Made by a program: the position numbers and the translations under genes. A stretch of DNA of 64,000 nucleotides, taken from Penicillium oxalicum (lineage: Eukaryota > Ascomycota > Eurotiomycetes > Eurotiales > Aspergillaceae). The first letter of the stretch is position 1; each line of letters begins with the position of its first letter. The notes under the pieces were generated by a model, which saw nothing but the letters and a program-made list of their open reading frames with translations, had not been told where the DNA came from and did not search any database. Shown one piece after another: positions 44,666 through 58,213 of the stretch. The stretch covers positions 434,001 through 498,000 of the forward strand of contig NC_064656.1 of NCBI RefSeq assembly GCF_001723175.1, written 5' to 3'.

Positions 44666-47600
44666 GACTGGCTCTTGGAAACCCGGGCAGAGTATACAGT
44701 GAGAGAGGTGTCCTGGACCCTTCCGAGTGTGGGATTCTGTGCAGTTCTCTCGGTCGTACAATTATAGATTGCTGTGATATGATGGTGATGCTGGTCCGTG
44801 AAGTGATGCTCACACGAAAAAAATCGAAACTAAAAGTATTTCGATGTGGTCTGAAAGTCCACCGGGGAGGGTAAATTTAAGGGATTTTGACTTCTTTTTT
44901 CGGTGTGAGACGCGGCCGATGAGTCGAGCCAGCCAAAAAGAACCCGACCAGCGACGTTTCGTCCAAATGGTGATTTGATGGAATATCGCATCCGCCGCCA
45001 CCTGCAGGGAAGGGGTACTTACACACACCGCAGCGACTCTACGAAGCCAAGCAGTCGAGTTCGGGCGAGATCTTGCCGGGAGACGATGGACAGAGTTAGT
45101 CCTTCCAGTAGGTACATTGGTACCTCACCACCAGAAGTACATCCTGTATGTATGCCCAGACGGTCTCGGTTCATATCTTTCTGTTTTGGGAGGGGGTTTC
45201 GATTGCCTTTGGTTTTTATTGAATTTAAATTGGAATTTGATTTGATGGCACATTCTGCTCTTTCTTCTTTGGTCTCTGCCTTCACGGGCAAAGGATCGAA
45301 GATGCGGCGGATTCCCCACAGCCCACAGGGTGGCTTCCAATCTACAGTATGCAGTCGACGATGGGGGGTGGAAGCTATTCCCAACTCATGCAAGGATGAG
45401 GTGGGAAGAAAGAAACAAAAAAGAAAGCGTGGGGCTCCAGTCGAGTGGCAAAGGGTGGGCCGGTCTGTCCGTAGGTCGCCTTCCGAGTATGATGAATCCC
45501 GTCGTCGGCCCTGGATCGTAACCGACGTACCTTTGTAGGGCAACCTTGTTGGACGAAGGCAGTGGAGATGTTGCGGTCAGGACTTTGATGCCCGGTCGAT
45601 GCGTAGCATCATGCATGGCACCTTTCATGCACCCAAACCCAGAGTACGGAGCCCGTGACGGGCATGTCGACTTGGGAAAGGTCCTTGGTGGACCTACCAC
45701 CGAGTCCACTTGGATGGACGAGTTGATCGCAAAAGTGACACAACAGCGTGAGGTATTCTCCATTGTTCACACCACCACTACTCCGAGTGTCTATCCTTGA
45801 AGGGGCTCACTTACTGTGGTCGTGTAAATCTGCCTCCAGTGCCTCAAATGTACTCAACTCAGCCCAATTGACGCTCGGACCTGATTCCCCGGCCTCAGAC
45901 CGATGTGGGAGATGCACACCAAGACGAAGCCGATTCACCTTGCGAGATGCACAGAATGACTGCCCGACCTGACCAATGAACAGCTTCAGGCTGAGCGATG
46001 TAGGCATGATTCGAATCTCCGAGTATCCCGAGAAAGCATAATCTCCTTTGATAGGGGACCGTACCGGAAATAATTGACCACCGACAAGAAAACGCAAAAG
46101 ACAGAAAGGCAAAGGTCAAAGCAGCTCTGCGCAGGATCACACTCACGAGGTCCAAATGAGGACCGGACGAGACTCGATCCCGGCTGGATCGATAGATCGA
46201 CTCGGCCGTAAATAGGAAAATGACTCCCGGACGAATGAGTCCAAGGGAGCGCGCCGATCCGACTGGAAAAGAAAAACTATGGATCATACTCCTCGCAACC
46301 TACCACTGAGAGAGGACGAAACTAGTGTTTGAGATGGTACATGTACATAGCATAGCACGTCCACAGACAACACATGGAGTCGTAGTGCAGAGGTATAGAG
46401 CCACAGGCGCCTCTGGCCGCGTTGCTGAGAGCGCCAATGCAGCAAGAGCTGGAGATCACGAAAACGGTGAAAACGCGAACAGACACACCTGTCTGCGGGA
46501 AATAACTAGTGAGGCATATAACGCACATCTCCAGGCCTCCATGTGGTGGAATGAGCCCTATTTCCAAATATCTGTTTAACCGTCTTAAGCAGGCCAAGTG
46601 ATTCACAAGGAGAGCCACCCCCCGTCCAGGCTGGGCGTCGCCAAGGATTCCAAGCTCACGCAGAGTCTATTTTGAAATCATGCTTCATCTTTCCCACAAG
46701 TCCAGCCATGATCGAGTCTGATATCCTCATAGGGTGCCAGCTCCAAGATCTTGCTGGCTTAGAGGGGGCAATTCATGGGTCAGTGCATCTTGAATCGAGC
46801 GGTGGTAGCGACGCTTCGAGTTGGAAGAGTGGACGCATAGGGCATCAACTTGCCAGCACCATCCATTGCCCGGACGCTGTCATGGCTCATTGACTTTGAA
46901 ATGAACCACGGATCATAGCCACAGCAAGGCCAGAGAGTTTGGTGACCCCCAGACCCCTTGTTTTTACTTAATCGGGGGGTGTACTTCTTTGGCATGACTC
47001 GCGCGCGAAGCCGAGACAGCGTTCTGCGCGGGGACGCGGAAATAGAGAAAAGACTGTGAGCTTATCTTGATGGAAATCCCGTCCCTTGAGCTGCTTGATC
47101 AATCAAACCCAAGAGTGTGGTGCAGTATGTCCGGCGTGAGAAGAGAATGTTCAAACTCGGTATATGTCAATCTCAATCAAGTCAGAGATCCCGGAACTTT
47201 GGTTCGATGGAGCATAAATCTCGGGCACTCCTGTAACACGGCGAGATTCACTGATGCAATGTATATCCCCCGGATGGGATTGCCAAATGACTATGGTGAT
47301 AGTCTCACAGCCACGCCTTGATTGGGTGGAACGGGCAAGAATAGAAAGGGGGGGGCCATGAGAATTGGTATCTTTGGTTTGAACCTGGAACCCGCTGGGG
47401 TGGTCGGTCCTGCGCTCAGGTGTCTACGGAGCCCATTGTCCAGTAGGAACACTTTCCTAGATCCGGATCGACAGCCAGATCTTCTTCTTCAAAAAGGGCA
47501 TTGTGTCATCCGACGGAGAGAAAGTTTGAGTCGATGTAGGGTGCTGAAAGCTTCCATCTTAGCAGTCTCTGGTCAAGCACCTGCCAGGTCACAGGCAACA

Positions 47601-49926
47601 CAAAGATGTTACCTCATTTGCAATGGGCATCGAAAGACCGTGTCAATGCGAGAACATGCTACTTGAAATACAAAAGGTTTCTCAGAGCTATTAGTGTTCA
47701 ATGATCGTTGTTTCGTGACTGGGTCAATATCTATGCAATGTCCATACCTTCCCTTTCCTTTGCGAAATTGAAGGACCGGGGGAGAGAGGCCTGTCTGTGC
47801 GGTCGAGCTATCATAATCCCCAGTCGGGCCGGTGCCTTTTACGCGGAAAACTCTCCCTGATTCCGAGCTTGTGTGCCAGCCAAAAGAAACCGGGCAACCA
47901 AATGGTTGTGGTCTCGCAGGCCCTGGCGAGTTCAGGTCTGACCGTGCGAGAATCTCCACTTGGGCGTGGCTCCAGCCCCACCCACAGGCGCTCTGCTAAA
48001 GACCCACAGGAGGTGAGAATCATCAACACCCAACGAACCAGGCCCAGAAGACAGGAAGAAGTAAATCCAAGCGCAGAACGGGTTGCATAATTCAAGCGAC
48101 ACAGAACATTTCGGGACAGTGTGTACATATGCAGGAGACTGGCTGGCACAACTCCGGCGTTTCAATGGTCGCAACTCAAACCACCGGGCAGGCATGGAGG
48201 CATGGGCGGAGGATAGAATGATTCGACGTGTCGAATGGCTTTGCTACCACCCCTGATTGGAAGTCCTGCCCTTCCCAACCTTCAGCCTCCGATCTTCAGA
48301 CTAAGGAGCGAATACGGGGCCCCTCGTCGCGAATTAGCCTCATCATGGCGTAAACTCAAAGCTTGCGAGACCGTCTCGATCATCCACAATAACAATGATT
48401 ATGCAGTCGACCCAGCTTCCGGGTCAACCTCCTGCGGAGGAGCATTAGCTCAGGGATCACCATGGGGCGTTGGCCGCTGGTCCAAGATCGACCAGTTTCT
48501 CCCCGGGCATTGTCTTGGGTCGAAGGAGAGTCTTCGTGGGAAGGGAGGTGGCGTACATGGCGCGGGCCTCCTATCCCTTGCGTGACAGCGGGGAAAGGCG
48601 AGATGCTGTTCTGTAAAAGTAGATGCACAGCATCACAGCATCTTTGCATTCCAGATTCACCACACAATGCCCTTGTACAAGCTCATATTATTGTGCTGAA
48701 TTCTCATCGTGCTCGAGGCGTGTTCTGCACCCTCCCGCGGGAAGATCAAGCGGGTCTGGGTACAGCCCACCACTAGGTGACTATCCTGACTTCGACTTCT
48801 CCTGTCACTGCCTAGATTCAGGCATCTAGACGAACCTTTTCAGCATGACTCTATGATCGCCCTTCGACGAAAGAGCGCATGCTGGAGGTCCAGAACGACC
48901 CTGGGCTGGCGTTAATGCCGAGTCCTGCGGCCCCACGGAGACGTGGCGATTGCAACATCCTAGGTTCAGGGATCAAGCTTCTCGGATTCGCATGCTGATC
49001 GTCGCCAAAACACGCTGGCTTTTCTTTGATCTCAGCGCCTTGAGGGCAAACGCCGGCCAACAATTAGTCAATGACAGATCTGGGGTGTCGCCAAATGGAA
49101 TCATACTCGCCGGGATCTGCTTCATGCCATTCGAAATGTGTCAGTGAGCATCCGCCCGGAGTGAGCTTTGACCAGGTGCCAGGTACCCTCTTGAATGCAA
49201 GAAGGAAAGCGAAAACGCTGGAGACAGAACTGAAAAAGGTACAGTTTAAGAGTTGCGTATACGTCCATCCGGGCATGGGTCCCTGCTGTCGTCGGAGGTG
49301 ATGGCTCTCGAGAGTCAATTTTTAGTCACTCCGCCAATATCGGACATCTTTGCATTAGAACCAGCACGTGGTCTCTCCGAGGGTTGTTGTCTTTTTCAGT
49401 CATTTCTCCGCTTCTCTCCTGCTCTGTACCAACCTACTCACTCTTCTCATTTCTCTCTCCGGCTCGTTTTTCCTCGCGAGTCCAGTCCGTCAGAGGTCAT
49501 CAGCATCATGATGAGAGAAACCGCAAGAAATAGGCTGGCGTTTGTCTCTCAATACGAACTCACGTCTCTCGGGGTTCCAGTTTATGCTGATAGGAGCAGG
49601 AAATTGGCATGAATGCAGGTGAGGTCGATTTGAGATGACAAATCCAACTTGCTTGGCAGATTGCGCGCGTACGCGCCATGCCATTGATGTGCTGTAAACC
49701 ACTTCTTTGCTGCACTCAAGAAGACGGCAATGTTGGAGTGGGAGCTCGGCAGGCGCTAGCCTTCATCAGTCTCCGCGCTTTTTGAAAGTCAAAGTCACGA
49801 TAACGCTCATTTTATTGAACTATGTACATTGGAGAGGAGGCGAGCAGACTGCAAAGACCTCTTCCGCAAGAGTCACAGATCTTGAAGGCGGAATGAGGCG
49901 TTCTGAATCGAGCCTTTTTGGACTGT
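44666..49926. other. 5.3 kb without a recognisable gene
   Basis: Frames reach at most 174 codons (minus, 45019-45543) and none carries a recognisable motif or paired splice sites joining conserved segments. Composition is balanced, with no long homopolymers, in contrast to the 22-28 kb region. No tRNA, rRNA or transposon signature was found. The left 0.5 kb should hold the promoter of the DUF2841-like gene and the right end the 3' UTR of the GH79 gene. Confidence 0.4.
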
Positions 49927-51727
49927 TTAATTTCCAAAGCTCAGCAACGCAGCGCTCGATAATGGCAGCTCGACCCGAATGATTCCATCAGTGTCCGCTT
50001 GCACCGTCTCGCCAATCGTGACATTAGACAGCCGAACGGGGTTCCCGCCGTCCAACTCGTAATTATAGGACCATCCATCCCAGGTGATCCCAGTGATGGA
50101 GTCGGTACCATTCGCCATCAATCGTCGTACAGGGATGGGGTTGCTAGAAATCCCGGGCACATGAAACTGATAGCTCGTAGATGGTCGCACCACGGCGGTA
50201 CTCCCTGTATCAACGGTGTAGTTGTACTGCTGCATGTTGACTACCCCAATCCGGGACAGCTTGCCGTCCACATAAGCCGCATAGGCCGACTCTGTTTCCT
50301 GTTCCATAGGGAGATTGACCACTTGTACATCTGCATGGCTCCTGTTTGTCCCCACACTCAGCATTGCTGCAACAAATGCGTTGCCGTAGTATGGAGCCTT
50401 GGTTCCAATCGAGGTCTTGTTGGTTTCGATTGGCTGCCAGGATGCGTAGCGGTAATTTGTTCCTTGGTGCATGTGTGTTCGCCGAATGTTTTGAGAGGCA
50501 CAATAGAGATTGAAGTCCACCCCCCACAGGGCGGCCCCGAATGAGTTTGATAGACCGGGTTTGCCTTGGTGGTAGAGGGAGTTCATTTCTCCGAGGATGT
50601 ACGGGACTCCCTTGGCGAGACCCTTGGCCTCGAGGCTTTTCATCACAGCAACGTGACTTTGGACTTTGGCAACGACTGCGGTATGATTCATGAGGGTACG
50701 AGCCAGCGTGACCCCGGGAGAATCTGCACCTCCCATGTAGCTAGCGGTTGTCAGATGCCAGTAAGAACAGAGACTTCCATGCCATGACTCACTTGTGCAT
50801 TGAATTCAGTTTGATGTCTGCATCCGAATCAATCCCAGCCTGCCATGTTTTGACTGGGTCTAATCCATTGGCGGTGCCTGCAAAGGACGGAGCAAGATAA
50901 TTGTACTCGTGAGCCAAATGGGGACAGGCCCTCATTAGCTGACGGTGTATGATCCGGGATTTGGACAGCCACTCCTCCACGTAGTCAATTTCCTTCCAGT
51001 TTTTCGGACGCACTTGACGGTTGAACAGGTCTGGCTCATTTCCCAGCTCCCAGTGGGCAAAATTGCCGTGGCTGAGAGCTTTACAAGCCAGCGGCACTGT
51101 GGCAAGTAGCGTGTTGAGGCCCTCGGTCGTATTCTTCCCCAGATTGAAGCCATGGCTAAATTTGACCCCTGGAAAAGTATCGTAGGCTTCGAAATAGGAT
51201 GGTCCAATAGATATTATGGACGGGTAGTCTTCGGAAAGGGAGGGTATCACAGTCCCATTGATTTGGGTCTCGAGGTTCGCATCATACAAGGCAAAGTCTC
51301 TTTTTGATCCAGCCGTCATTAGCCCCGGACTTGATCTTGTTTACTTGTCCTCGTGCGCTTAGTGGGACTCTTACTGAGTGTTACCCCCAACGCGAATATA
51401 AGGTTTGACGCCTTGTATATGGCCAAGGTTTTCCAATAATTGATTCGAGAATTTGTTAGGCTGAGATTTGTTGCCTGGGCTATTTCAGTACCTCGCCAAA
51501 TTGATTCCGTTCAAGGATTGAGGTGATGAATCCATGTAGAAGAGATTATTCATACCTGCGAAATCTGGGAATGAAGAGAATTCAATTGAGAACGAGACGA
51601 ACGGCGCTAGAATGCTTGAAGCTGCGTCCACTGGTACATCTTGACTGACACGAGTTACCAAAGTCGAAGCTGTGGCTGTCACCACCGTGGCGGCACCACA
51701 AAGCAACGAGAAGAGCATCATTGACAC
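49927..51727 (-). CDS. Secreted glycoside hydrolase family 79 (beta-glucuronidase type)
   Basis: Four exons, complement(49927..50740, 50793..51299, 51375..51474, 51556..51727), encode 530 residues. A signal peptide (MSMMLFSLLCGAATVVTATAS) starts the protein, so it is secreted. The (beta/alpha)8 domain has FVSFSIEFSSFPDFAG, GVKPYIRVGGNTQ and DFALYDANLE. It carries the acid/base Glu in NFAHWELGNEPDLFN and the nucleophile Glu in YILGEMNSLYHQGKPGLSNS, with GAALWGVDFNLY after it. The C-terminal beta-domain ends in VELPLSSAALLSFGN. GH79 enzymes cut glucuronic acid or 4-O-methyl-glucuronic acid from arabinogalactan proteins and related glycans. Several N-glycosylation sites (NKT, NRS, NYT, NGT) fit secretion. 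Junctions keep frame, and NTQ-DFALYD across intron 2 is diagnostic. Precise substrate is not determined. Confidence 0.92.
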
Positions 51728-52754
51728 GACGACTTTCTGGAAAGATACTCAAAAGGAGTGCAAACCAAAATCAGAATGAAGTCTCAATACCAGAGTCGCT
51801 CTGTATTAATTGTCATTGATCACAACATTGCCAAGGCGAGACGATCTGCCTTTTATGGCATGCCTTCCAGCTCAGATCTGACAAGCTCGTCGAAGATCGG
51901 GGAAGTGTAATAAGTACGCGTCTTTGTGGTATGGTTACTCCAGCCCAGAGGTGAGATTGAGGGTCATGGCGCCCATCTTCAAAAGCCGACCGTCCAACCG
52001 CAGGCGTGAAAACGGCCCATTGAAACTGATGTAATGGCGGAAGTGATTAGAAATGAAACCTGTGGAGGACGATCGATGCGAACAGATCAGCGATGAGCGT
52101 GGAGGCGTCCCCGACGGGGAAATGCGGGGGTTACATTCAGACTCGATCTGCAGACGTGGAGAGGCCGACTGTCAACGTGTCAGCGAAACAGCCAGCACAA
52201 ATCGGTTATTGAGAGTCATTTTGACCTGTTCGAGTCGGCAATTGACGATGCGTTTCGCCTGTCAAACAAGACGATAAATGCACATTGTCTCGATTAAGCT
52301 TTGTGGCGCTCCCCGTGAATGAAGAAGAAGCCCGACAGTCAGAGATACCACATCACATTGGAGGAAGTAAACAGCACAGAAAAACGGCCGGTCTAATAAC
52401 AAGCCGACCAGTACATCTTCTGCATTTTGCTTCGTCAGGGAGTAGGGTGAAAAATGGGGGTTGGGCGGGCTCTAACGCACTTTTCAACCCGTGTAAGCCA
52501 GAGGTGATCGAATCGATCATCGCCATTTGCTAACATATCAAAAATCGTAATAGAGTCAAACAATAATTATATTGAAAGAACAATTCCCTTAAACCAGCCG
52601 TCCGTGGCCATTGCATCATCATCCGCTGACAATCAAGGGTCCATATAGATAAATGTGAGGGGGAAGTGGAAGTGTTTACAAAAAAAAAAGACAAGTATGC
52701 TAGAAGGGGAGTCATAAATTCCATCGCGATGGATGATTTTCTGATTTAGCATCC
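51728..52754. other. Intergenic, 1 kb
   Basis: Upstream region of the GH79 gene and 3' flank of SMC1. No gene or repeat was recognised. A GACAAGC/GTCTGACA-type palindromic texture near 51880 is not specific. Confidence 0.4.
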
Positions 52755-55700
52755 TTAGGTGTATTTCCGAAGCTAAAGCAACAAGGTCAGTAAAGTTGAC
52801 GAGACGCGATGGTGCATAAAGGGACCTAATACTCACATCGAGGGTCAGAGACTTGCTGCTGTTCTCTACCTGATCACGGTAGATACCAACAAGAGCTTCA
52901 CTGTTTTGGAACAATCCTGCCTTCAGACTGATGACGATGAATTGCATCCCAGGGGCAGCGTGGTCGTGGATATAGTTGGCGATGCGAGCAACGTTGGTGT
53001 TATCGAGCGCAGCATCAACCTCGTCCAACACGAAGAAAGGTGACGGTTGATAAGAATGAATGGCAAATAGTAAAGCGAGTGCGGCCATGGTCTTCTCGCC
53101 ACCGGAAAGATGCTCCATGTCTCGGAAACGTTTCAATGGGGGCATAGCATGATACTTAATACCATCCAAGTATGGCTCGTCGGAATCTTCGATATCCAAG
53201 TAAGCTTGTCCGCCCAAAGGATAATTGGTACTCCGAGTCAACTCGCGATAGATCGGACCAATCTGTTCAGAGATGTGCGTGAAAGCTTTGTTGAAAAGAT
53301 CGGATCGTTTCTTCATGACCGCTTCAAAGTCTTCCTTGGCCCGTCGAGCGTACTTGCGAGCATCCTCAAAGTCCTTCTCAGTGCTTCGGAGCTTGTTTTC
53401 AACGCTTTCCAGGCGCTCCATGGCCCTGGTGTTCGGAGCCATTTTGTCCAGTTCATTGTTGAGGGCCCGCACTTTCTCAAGCAGCTCTTCCTCAAGCTTT
53501 TCGTCGGTACCCTACACATTGAGCCGTTAATACAGAGACTCAATCAACGACTGAGTGTCAAGCCACATACCTCTTTCAGCGACTCCCCGAGGGAATCAAA
53601 ATCGACTTCGATTCCGTAATCTTGCACAACAGGAGTCTCGTCCATGTCATCCCCCTCGTCCACGTCCATTGCGTCGGGATCGGCCGCACCCTGCACCAGG
53701 TCATCGATCGGAAGCTTGTCAAGGCCGTAGGAAGAGTCCGTGAGCGGAACATCAATGTCCTCAAGCTTGCATCGTCGCAGAAGTGCATATCGGCTGGAAG
53801 AATTTCGCTGTATTTCAGCCTCAAGGGCATTGATTTGCTTAAGAGTGCCTTCAATATGCTTGCTGCGCTTCTGCAGTTCTCTTCGTTGTTCGGCAAGGTT
53901 TTCAGCAGCTTGCACATAAATTTCCTTTTGCTCCTCGAGGTTTTCGCGCAACAGCTCCAGTTCTGCGTTAGACTCATCGAGCGCATTGCGGATCTCCTCT
54001 TGCTGGACCTGGAGCTCCTCGATAAGACTCAGGTCCCGCTCGTACTGAGCCTTGAGACCACTGATCCGATCATCGGTGGCTTGGATTCGCTGCTTCTCAA
54101 AGCTCAGTTGATTCTCGATACGACTCTTCTGCGTTGTGAATTCGAGTTTCTTCTGCGAAGCCTCCTCTTGCAGTGAGCCTTGCTGCGCTTCGTATTCTCG
54201 GATGTTCTCAAACCCTAAACGTTTGCAGAATTTACGATAGATCTCGTCCTCTACCGTGCTGACGGAAGCTTGGGTATTCTCAATGGTTTCGTCCAACTCA
54301 TCGAGGTTCTCTTTCCTCTCCGTATATTTCGGTCGCAAGTCTTCATGTTGACGTTTGACGAAGTCAAGCTCGCTTTTTTTGCTTTGGATGTTTCGTTCAA
54401 GTGCTTTCAACTCCTCCTTTGCGTAGCTTAATCGCTGTTCCAGACCGACGAGCTCCCCTTGGAGTGTTTCTTCTTCAGAACCACGCCGATGGCTCTTGGG
54501 AAGAGTAGCAAGATCACCCATAAGCTTATCTTTGAGTTTGTGAAGGTTCTCAACTTCAGAGTCCTCCCAGCGCTTAGACGAATTCTGCTGTGGACCACGT
54601 CCACCGGTCATAAGGCCGCCCTTGTGGATGACGGTGCCATCTAGAGTCACAGCCTTGGCATCGACGTTTCGCTCGTAGCACAAGTACTTTGCTGTCGCAA
54701 GATCATCACAGACAATCGAATTGCCACAAGCGTAGCTGATCGCCCGAGCGACAGAATCATCGTAGTCGATGGTCTCAATGGCGGGGCGCATTCCCCTGTG
54801 CATCCCCTTCAGGTTCGAATTGAAAGCTTTCACCTGGATTGTCTCCAAGGGAATGAAAGTAGCCTGACCAGCACGCTGATCACGCAAATGCTGAATGCAT
54901 TCTTTAGCGGTCTTCTCATTGTCGACCACGATCGCGTCAAAGTGACGACCGAGAACTGTGCTCACTGCGTCGGCATACTTCCTCTGCTTTGGGCGACACA
55001 AATCACTGACACGGCCTTTCACACCGGGGAAGATGCGCTTCAAGGTCGAAACAAGTTCCTTGGCCCGAATCTCACGCTCATTCTGCTTTTTGCCATCGTC
55101 GGCTTCGAGCAGCTTTTTGAGCACAACCTGGAGTTTTTCCTCTAATTCAGTGCGCATTTGGGAGATTTTGAGACGGTCGGATGTGAGCGCATTCAAATCC
55201 TTCTTTTTGCGATCAATCTCCTTGGTGGTTGTTTTGATAGTATCGTTCAGTGTTGCCTTCCTCTCATTCATGGTAGAGGCTTCTGATTCCAGATTTTTCA
55301 ATTGCCACTCTGTGCTTTCGAATTTTCCCTTGAGACTATTCACGGCTTCGGCTTCGGTCTTTCGTTGCCGGCGCAGGTTGTCGAGGTTCAACTGGTCTGC
55401 AGAAGAACGCTTGCTGACTTCTTCTCTGAGCTTGTGGTATTCCTGCTGGTCCGCCTCACTCATTTGAACACCTTGCTTGCTCATAGTTTTCTGCCATTCC
55501 GACTCCCACTGCGTCTGTGCTTTTTCGACAAGTTTGAGGTCCTTCTCGAGCTGCTTTGCATTGCTTGCCTGAGCTGCGCGCTCTTTGTCGATTTCCGAAA
55601 TTCTCGATGAGTAACGCTCGACCTTTTTCTGCGTAATGTCAATTTTCTCGTCGATTGGGACGAGAGAATTTTTGAGGTCTTCGATATCTTTTTCTTTCTT

Positions 55701-56795
55701 AAGAATATTCTTCTCAGCTTTCCCAACGTCCCTGCCAACACGGGCGTGATCCTTTTTGGCCTCCTCGACGTTGTTTTCGTACTTTTCCATGCCACGACGG
55801 TATTCTTTGAGTTCCTCCTGGTATTTCTGGATGTCGGCACTGGACTCGTCGATGAGACGCTGGAAATGGAAAAGCTTCCACAAGATATGGGTGATAATAG
55901 CCTGATCACGCTCCTCTGCCTTCTTGGCATAGTTCTCTGCTTCTCTCTTCTGCTCTTGGTATTGCTTGACCTCCGAGTTGATGCCTCGCCGGCGATTGAG
56001 CTGCACAGTCTGCTGCTCTGCAGCCTCCTCCGCCTCGGCTTTGAGCTTTTCGTACTCTGCCTTGTAATCTAGACTGCCGGAAATCTGCTCGATGAGACGA
56101 GTAAGGTCTCTGGGCGACTGCGAAGCGATAGCTTCGACATCTCCTTGGAATACAAGGAAATTGCGTGCACGAATCAGAATATTCTCTTCCTCCAAGGCTT
56201 CGTTGTATTGTTGGGCAGTCACGATTCGGTTGTTGATGCGGTACTCGCTGACTCCTGAACTGGTGATAGACCGGCGCCACTGTTGCTCCTCACCGGCGTC
56301 GTCCTCGTAGACCGCCATGACCCAGGCGGTTTTGGGATCGTTTGCGCCACCTGTGTCCTGCGACTCATCCATAGCATCGACATCCTCCTCTTGCTCGCCT
56401 TCCTCTCCATTGGCAGTTGGCTCTCCATCTAATTTCGAAGTGCGCAAGACACGCCCACGGTAAACCAAGTCGCGAAGATTCGTGGATCGTAAGTGTGACG
56501 ATTTGATTCCCAGAACGAACGAAATCGCGTCCATCCTTCTCGATGTTAGCTGGAGTGCGCATTGACAACCGCGGGTTGAATAAAAAGAATGACGGGTGAT
56601 ATCCGACTTACGAGTTCGACTTTCCGGAGCCATTAGGCCCAATAATTGAAGTGAAGTATGCATCGCCAAAGAGAAGGGTATGGTGACCTTTGTAAGACTT
56701 GAAATCTATGTGAACCGATGTCAGCTATTCTGCGTCGCGCAACAACTCTTTGTGAGTTTCTTACTAAAAAGCTCCAGTCGAATGAGTTTTCCCAT
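52755..56795 (-). CDS. SMC1: Cohesin subunit SMC1
   Basis: Five exons, complement(52755..52772, 52837..53511, 53571..56535, 56612..56705, 56765..56795), encode 1260 residues, the expected length. SMC1 pairs with SMC3 and a kleisin to form the cohesin ring on chromatin. The start is MGKLIRLELFNFKSYKGHHT. Walker A is GPNGSGKSN (split by an intron just after). A long coiled coil follows to the hinge (RKYADAVSTVLGRHFDAIVV, ATFIPLETIQVK, GMRPAIETIDYD; Gly pattern GGLMTGGRGP). A second coiled coil leads to the ABC signature HLSGGEKTMAALALLFAIH and Walker B PFFVLDEVDAALDNTN. The last exon is only six codons including the stop (LRKYT). All frames agree. No damage is seen, which is a useful control when judging the frameshifts elsewhere in the window. 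Confidence 0.97.
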
Positions 56796-57319
56796 TTTGA
56801 TCCGAGTGAGCTTCCGAGGAAGCTGAGCTCTCACAAATTCCAGGCGTCGGAGTCGATTCCAGCAGCGGGAATTATGAGTAAAGCACCGGAAGTCGCTCGT
56901 GGTGGGAGGGGCGCGATATGGGGAACCGCGTCGGGGGACGCGCCGGCGCAATCACGTGATATGCGATATCCGCTACGATGTAGTGACCTGCTGTCAAGTC
57001 CGCCTACCTGGCTGTTTGAAGTCGAGAACATCATCATCTAGTGCATATATGCGTAAAGCCATGGAGTTCCCTGATTTACAAGATGAGATGAAGATGCAAT
57101 TTCTGGTCTTCCTGATCTATATTTGCCATATGCGCCGTCATTTAGGGCCAGTTTCACCGACGCTCCTTGCTACTGTTCTGAATGTTCAGCGATGTTTGGA
57201 TGTGTTTCAAGGGTTCCTATTAATACAATTGACCGAGAGTCTGTTCAAATATTCCGTACAAGGTGACGAATGAGAACAATAAATATGTCTCAGGCTCGGC
57301 TCGGGACAGTCGATATGGA
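56796..57319. other. Upstream of SMC1 and 3' flank of the mitochondrial gene
   Basis: 524 bases. A CACGTGATATGCGATATC segment near 56953-56970 includes a CACGTG-like E-box core (TCACGTGA), a possible bHLH/CBF1-type site in the SMC1 upstream region. No gene is seen. Confidence 0.4.
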
Positions 57320-58213
57320 TCAATTACTTCTGGCCATCCTGACGGGGTTGCCCAAAAGCAAGAAATCGCGGTCAACCATGCCGTTGGAATCCATTCGGAA
57401 GGTACCTTTGTGGCCATCAATCCTCATCAGAATGAAGTCTTCACTCGTAAAGATTTGCCGAACGGACAAGAACAGCCTCCAAATGCCGTGGCTCATTCTT
57501 GCGACTGGAGCTTGGAAGAACTTGGGCTTCGGCTCATTGGAGCCACCCAGAAGCTTCTTGCTATCTCTCTCAAAGCGCGCCACGGACTCTGCTGATACCA
57601 CAAGCTTTTTCGAGATATGAATCTGTGAGGGTGCAACCTCGAACTCGTACTTCTTGAATGGCATCAAGCCTCGAACCTGGAATCGAATTCGGGGTTGCCC
57701 TTGAGAGTGAACCGCCTTGATGGATCGGATCATGTTACCCGTCCGTACAAAGAAGAGCGTCCCCATCACACTCATGGACACACAGATACCACCAAACAGC
57801 GCTTGCTGCCACATGGGGAGAACAGTGACAGGATCTCGAAAAACGGCGTTGGAGTTATAGACTGCATATGCGAAACAAAATGCCGAAAGACCGTATGCAC
57901 TGATGTAGTAGCTGCGTTGCGAGCGCGCTTGATACAACGTCACATCGCCTTCATGAGCCACTCTGCTAAACAGTCTCCCGAGACCACCGGCTCTGGGTTG
58001 AAGATCCTTCGGCAATTCGGCGAACTGTGGATTGGAAGGCGCAGCCCTTCTTTGGGCTTTGGGTAAAGGTGCAGATCGAGTTGCTCTGGAAGCGAATGAG
58101 CGCCATGAAAAGAGGATTTCTGACTGTGCAGGTTTGCGTCCTGGAAAGCAGGCGACGCAGCCGCGAGGGCTCCGGAGCCAGACTGCTCGGATGGCGGAAG
58201 GTTTAAGAGACAT
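57320..58213 (-). CDS. Mitochondrial membrane protein, function unknown
   Basis: A single exon encodes 297 residues. The N-terminus is rich in Arg, Ser and Ala with no acidic residue for about 30 positions (MSLKPSAIRAVWLRSPRGCV, then ASRATRSAPLPKAQRRAAPS), a strong mitochondrial presequence. Two membrane spans follow: YYISAYGLSAFCFAYAVYNS at about 100-122 and WQQALFGGICVSMSVMGTLF at about 137-157, a TMEM223/TMEM186-like hairpin. The C-terminal half (IRFQVRGLMPFKKYEFEVAP, VRQIFTSEDFILMRIDG, GTFRMDSNGMVDRDFLLLG) appears soluble. The arrangement suggests an inner-membrane assembly or import factor, but I do not recognise it by name. It is divergent from the PDX1 gene, with which it shares a 499-base upstream region. 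Confidence 0.75.
   Translation of the reverse strand: MSLKPSAIRAVWLRSPRGCVACFPGRKPAQSEILFSWRSFASRATRSAPLPKAQRRAAPSNPQFAELPKDLQPRAGGLGRLFSRVAHEGDVTLYQARSQRSYYISAYGLSAFCFAYAVYNSNAVFRDPVTVLPMWQQALFGGICVSMSVMGTLFFVRTGNMIRSIKAVHSQGQPRIRFQVRGLMPFKKYEFEVAPSQIHISKKLVVSAESVARFERDSKKLLGGSNEPKPKFFQAPVARMSHGIWRLFLSVRQIFTSEDFILMRIDGHKGTFRMDSNGMVDRDFLLLGNPVRMARSN

Noticed and set aside
45019..45543. 174-codon minus-strand frame in the 45-50 kb region
   Set aside because: No motif, no introns joining conserved parts, mixed composition; length is possible by chance in 5 kb.
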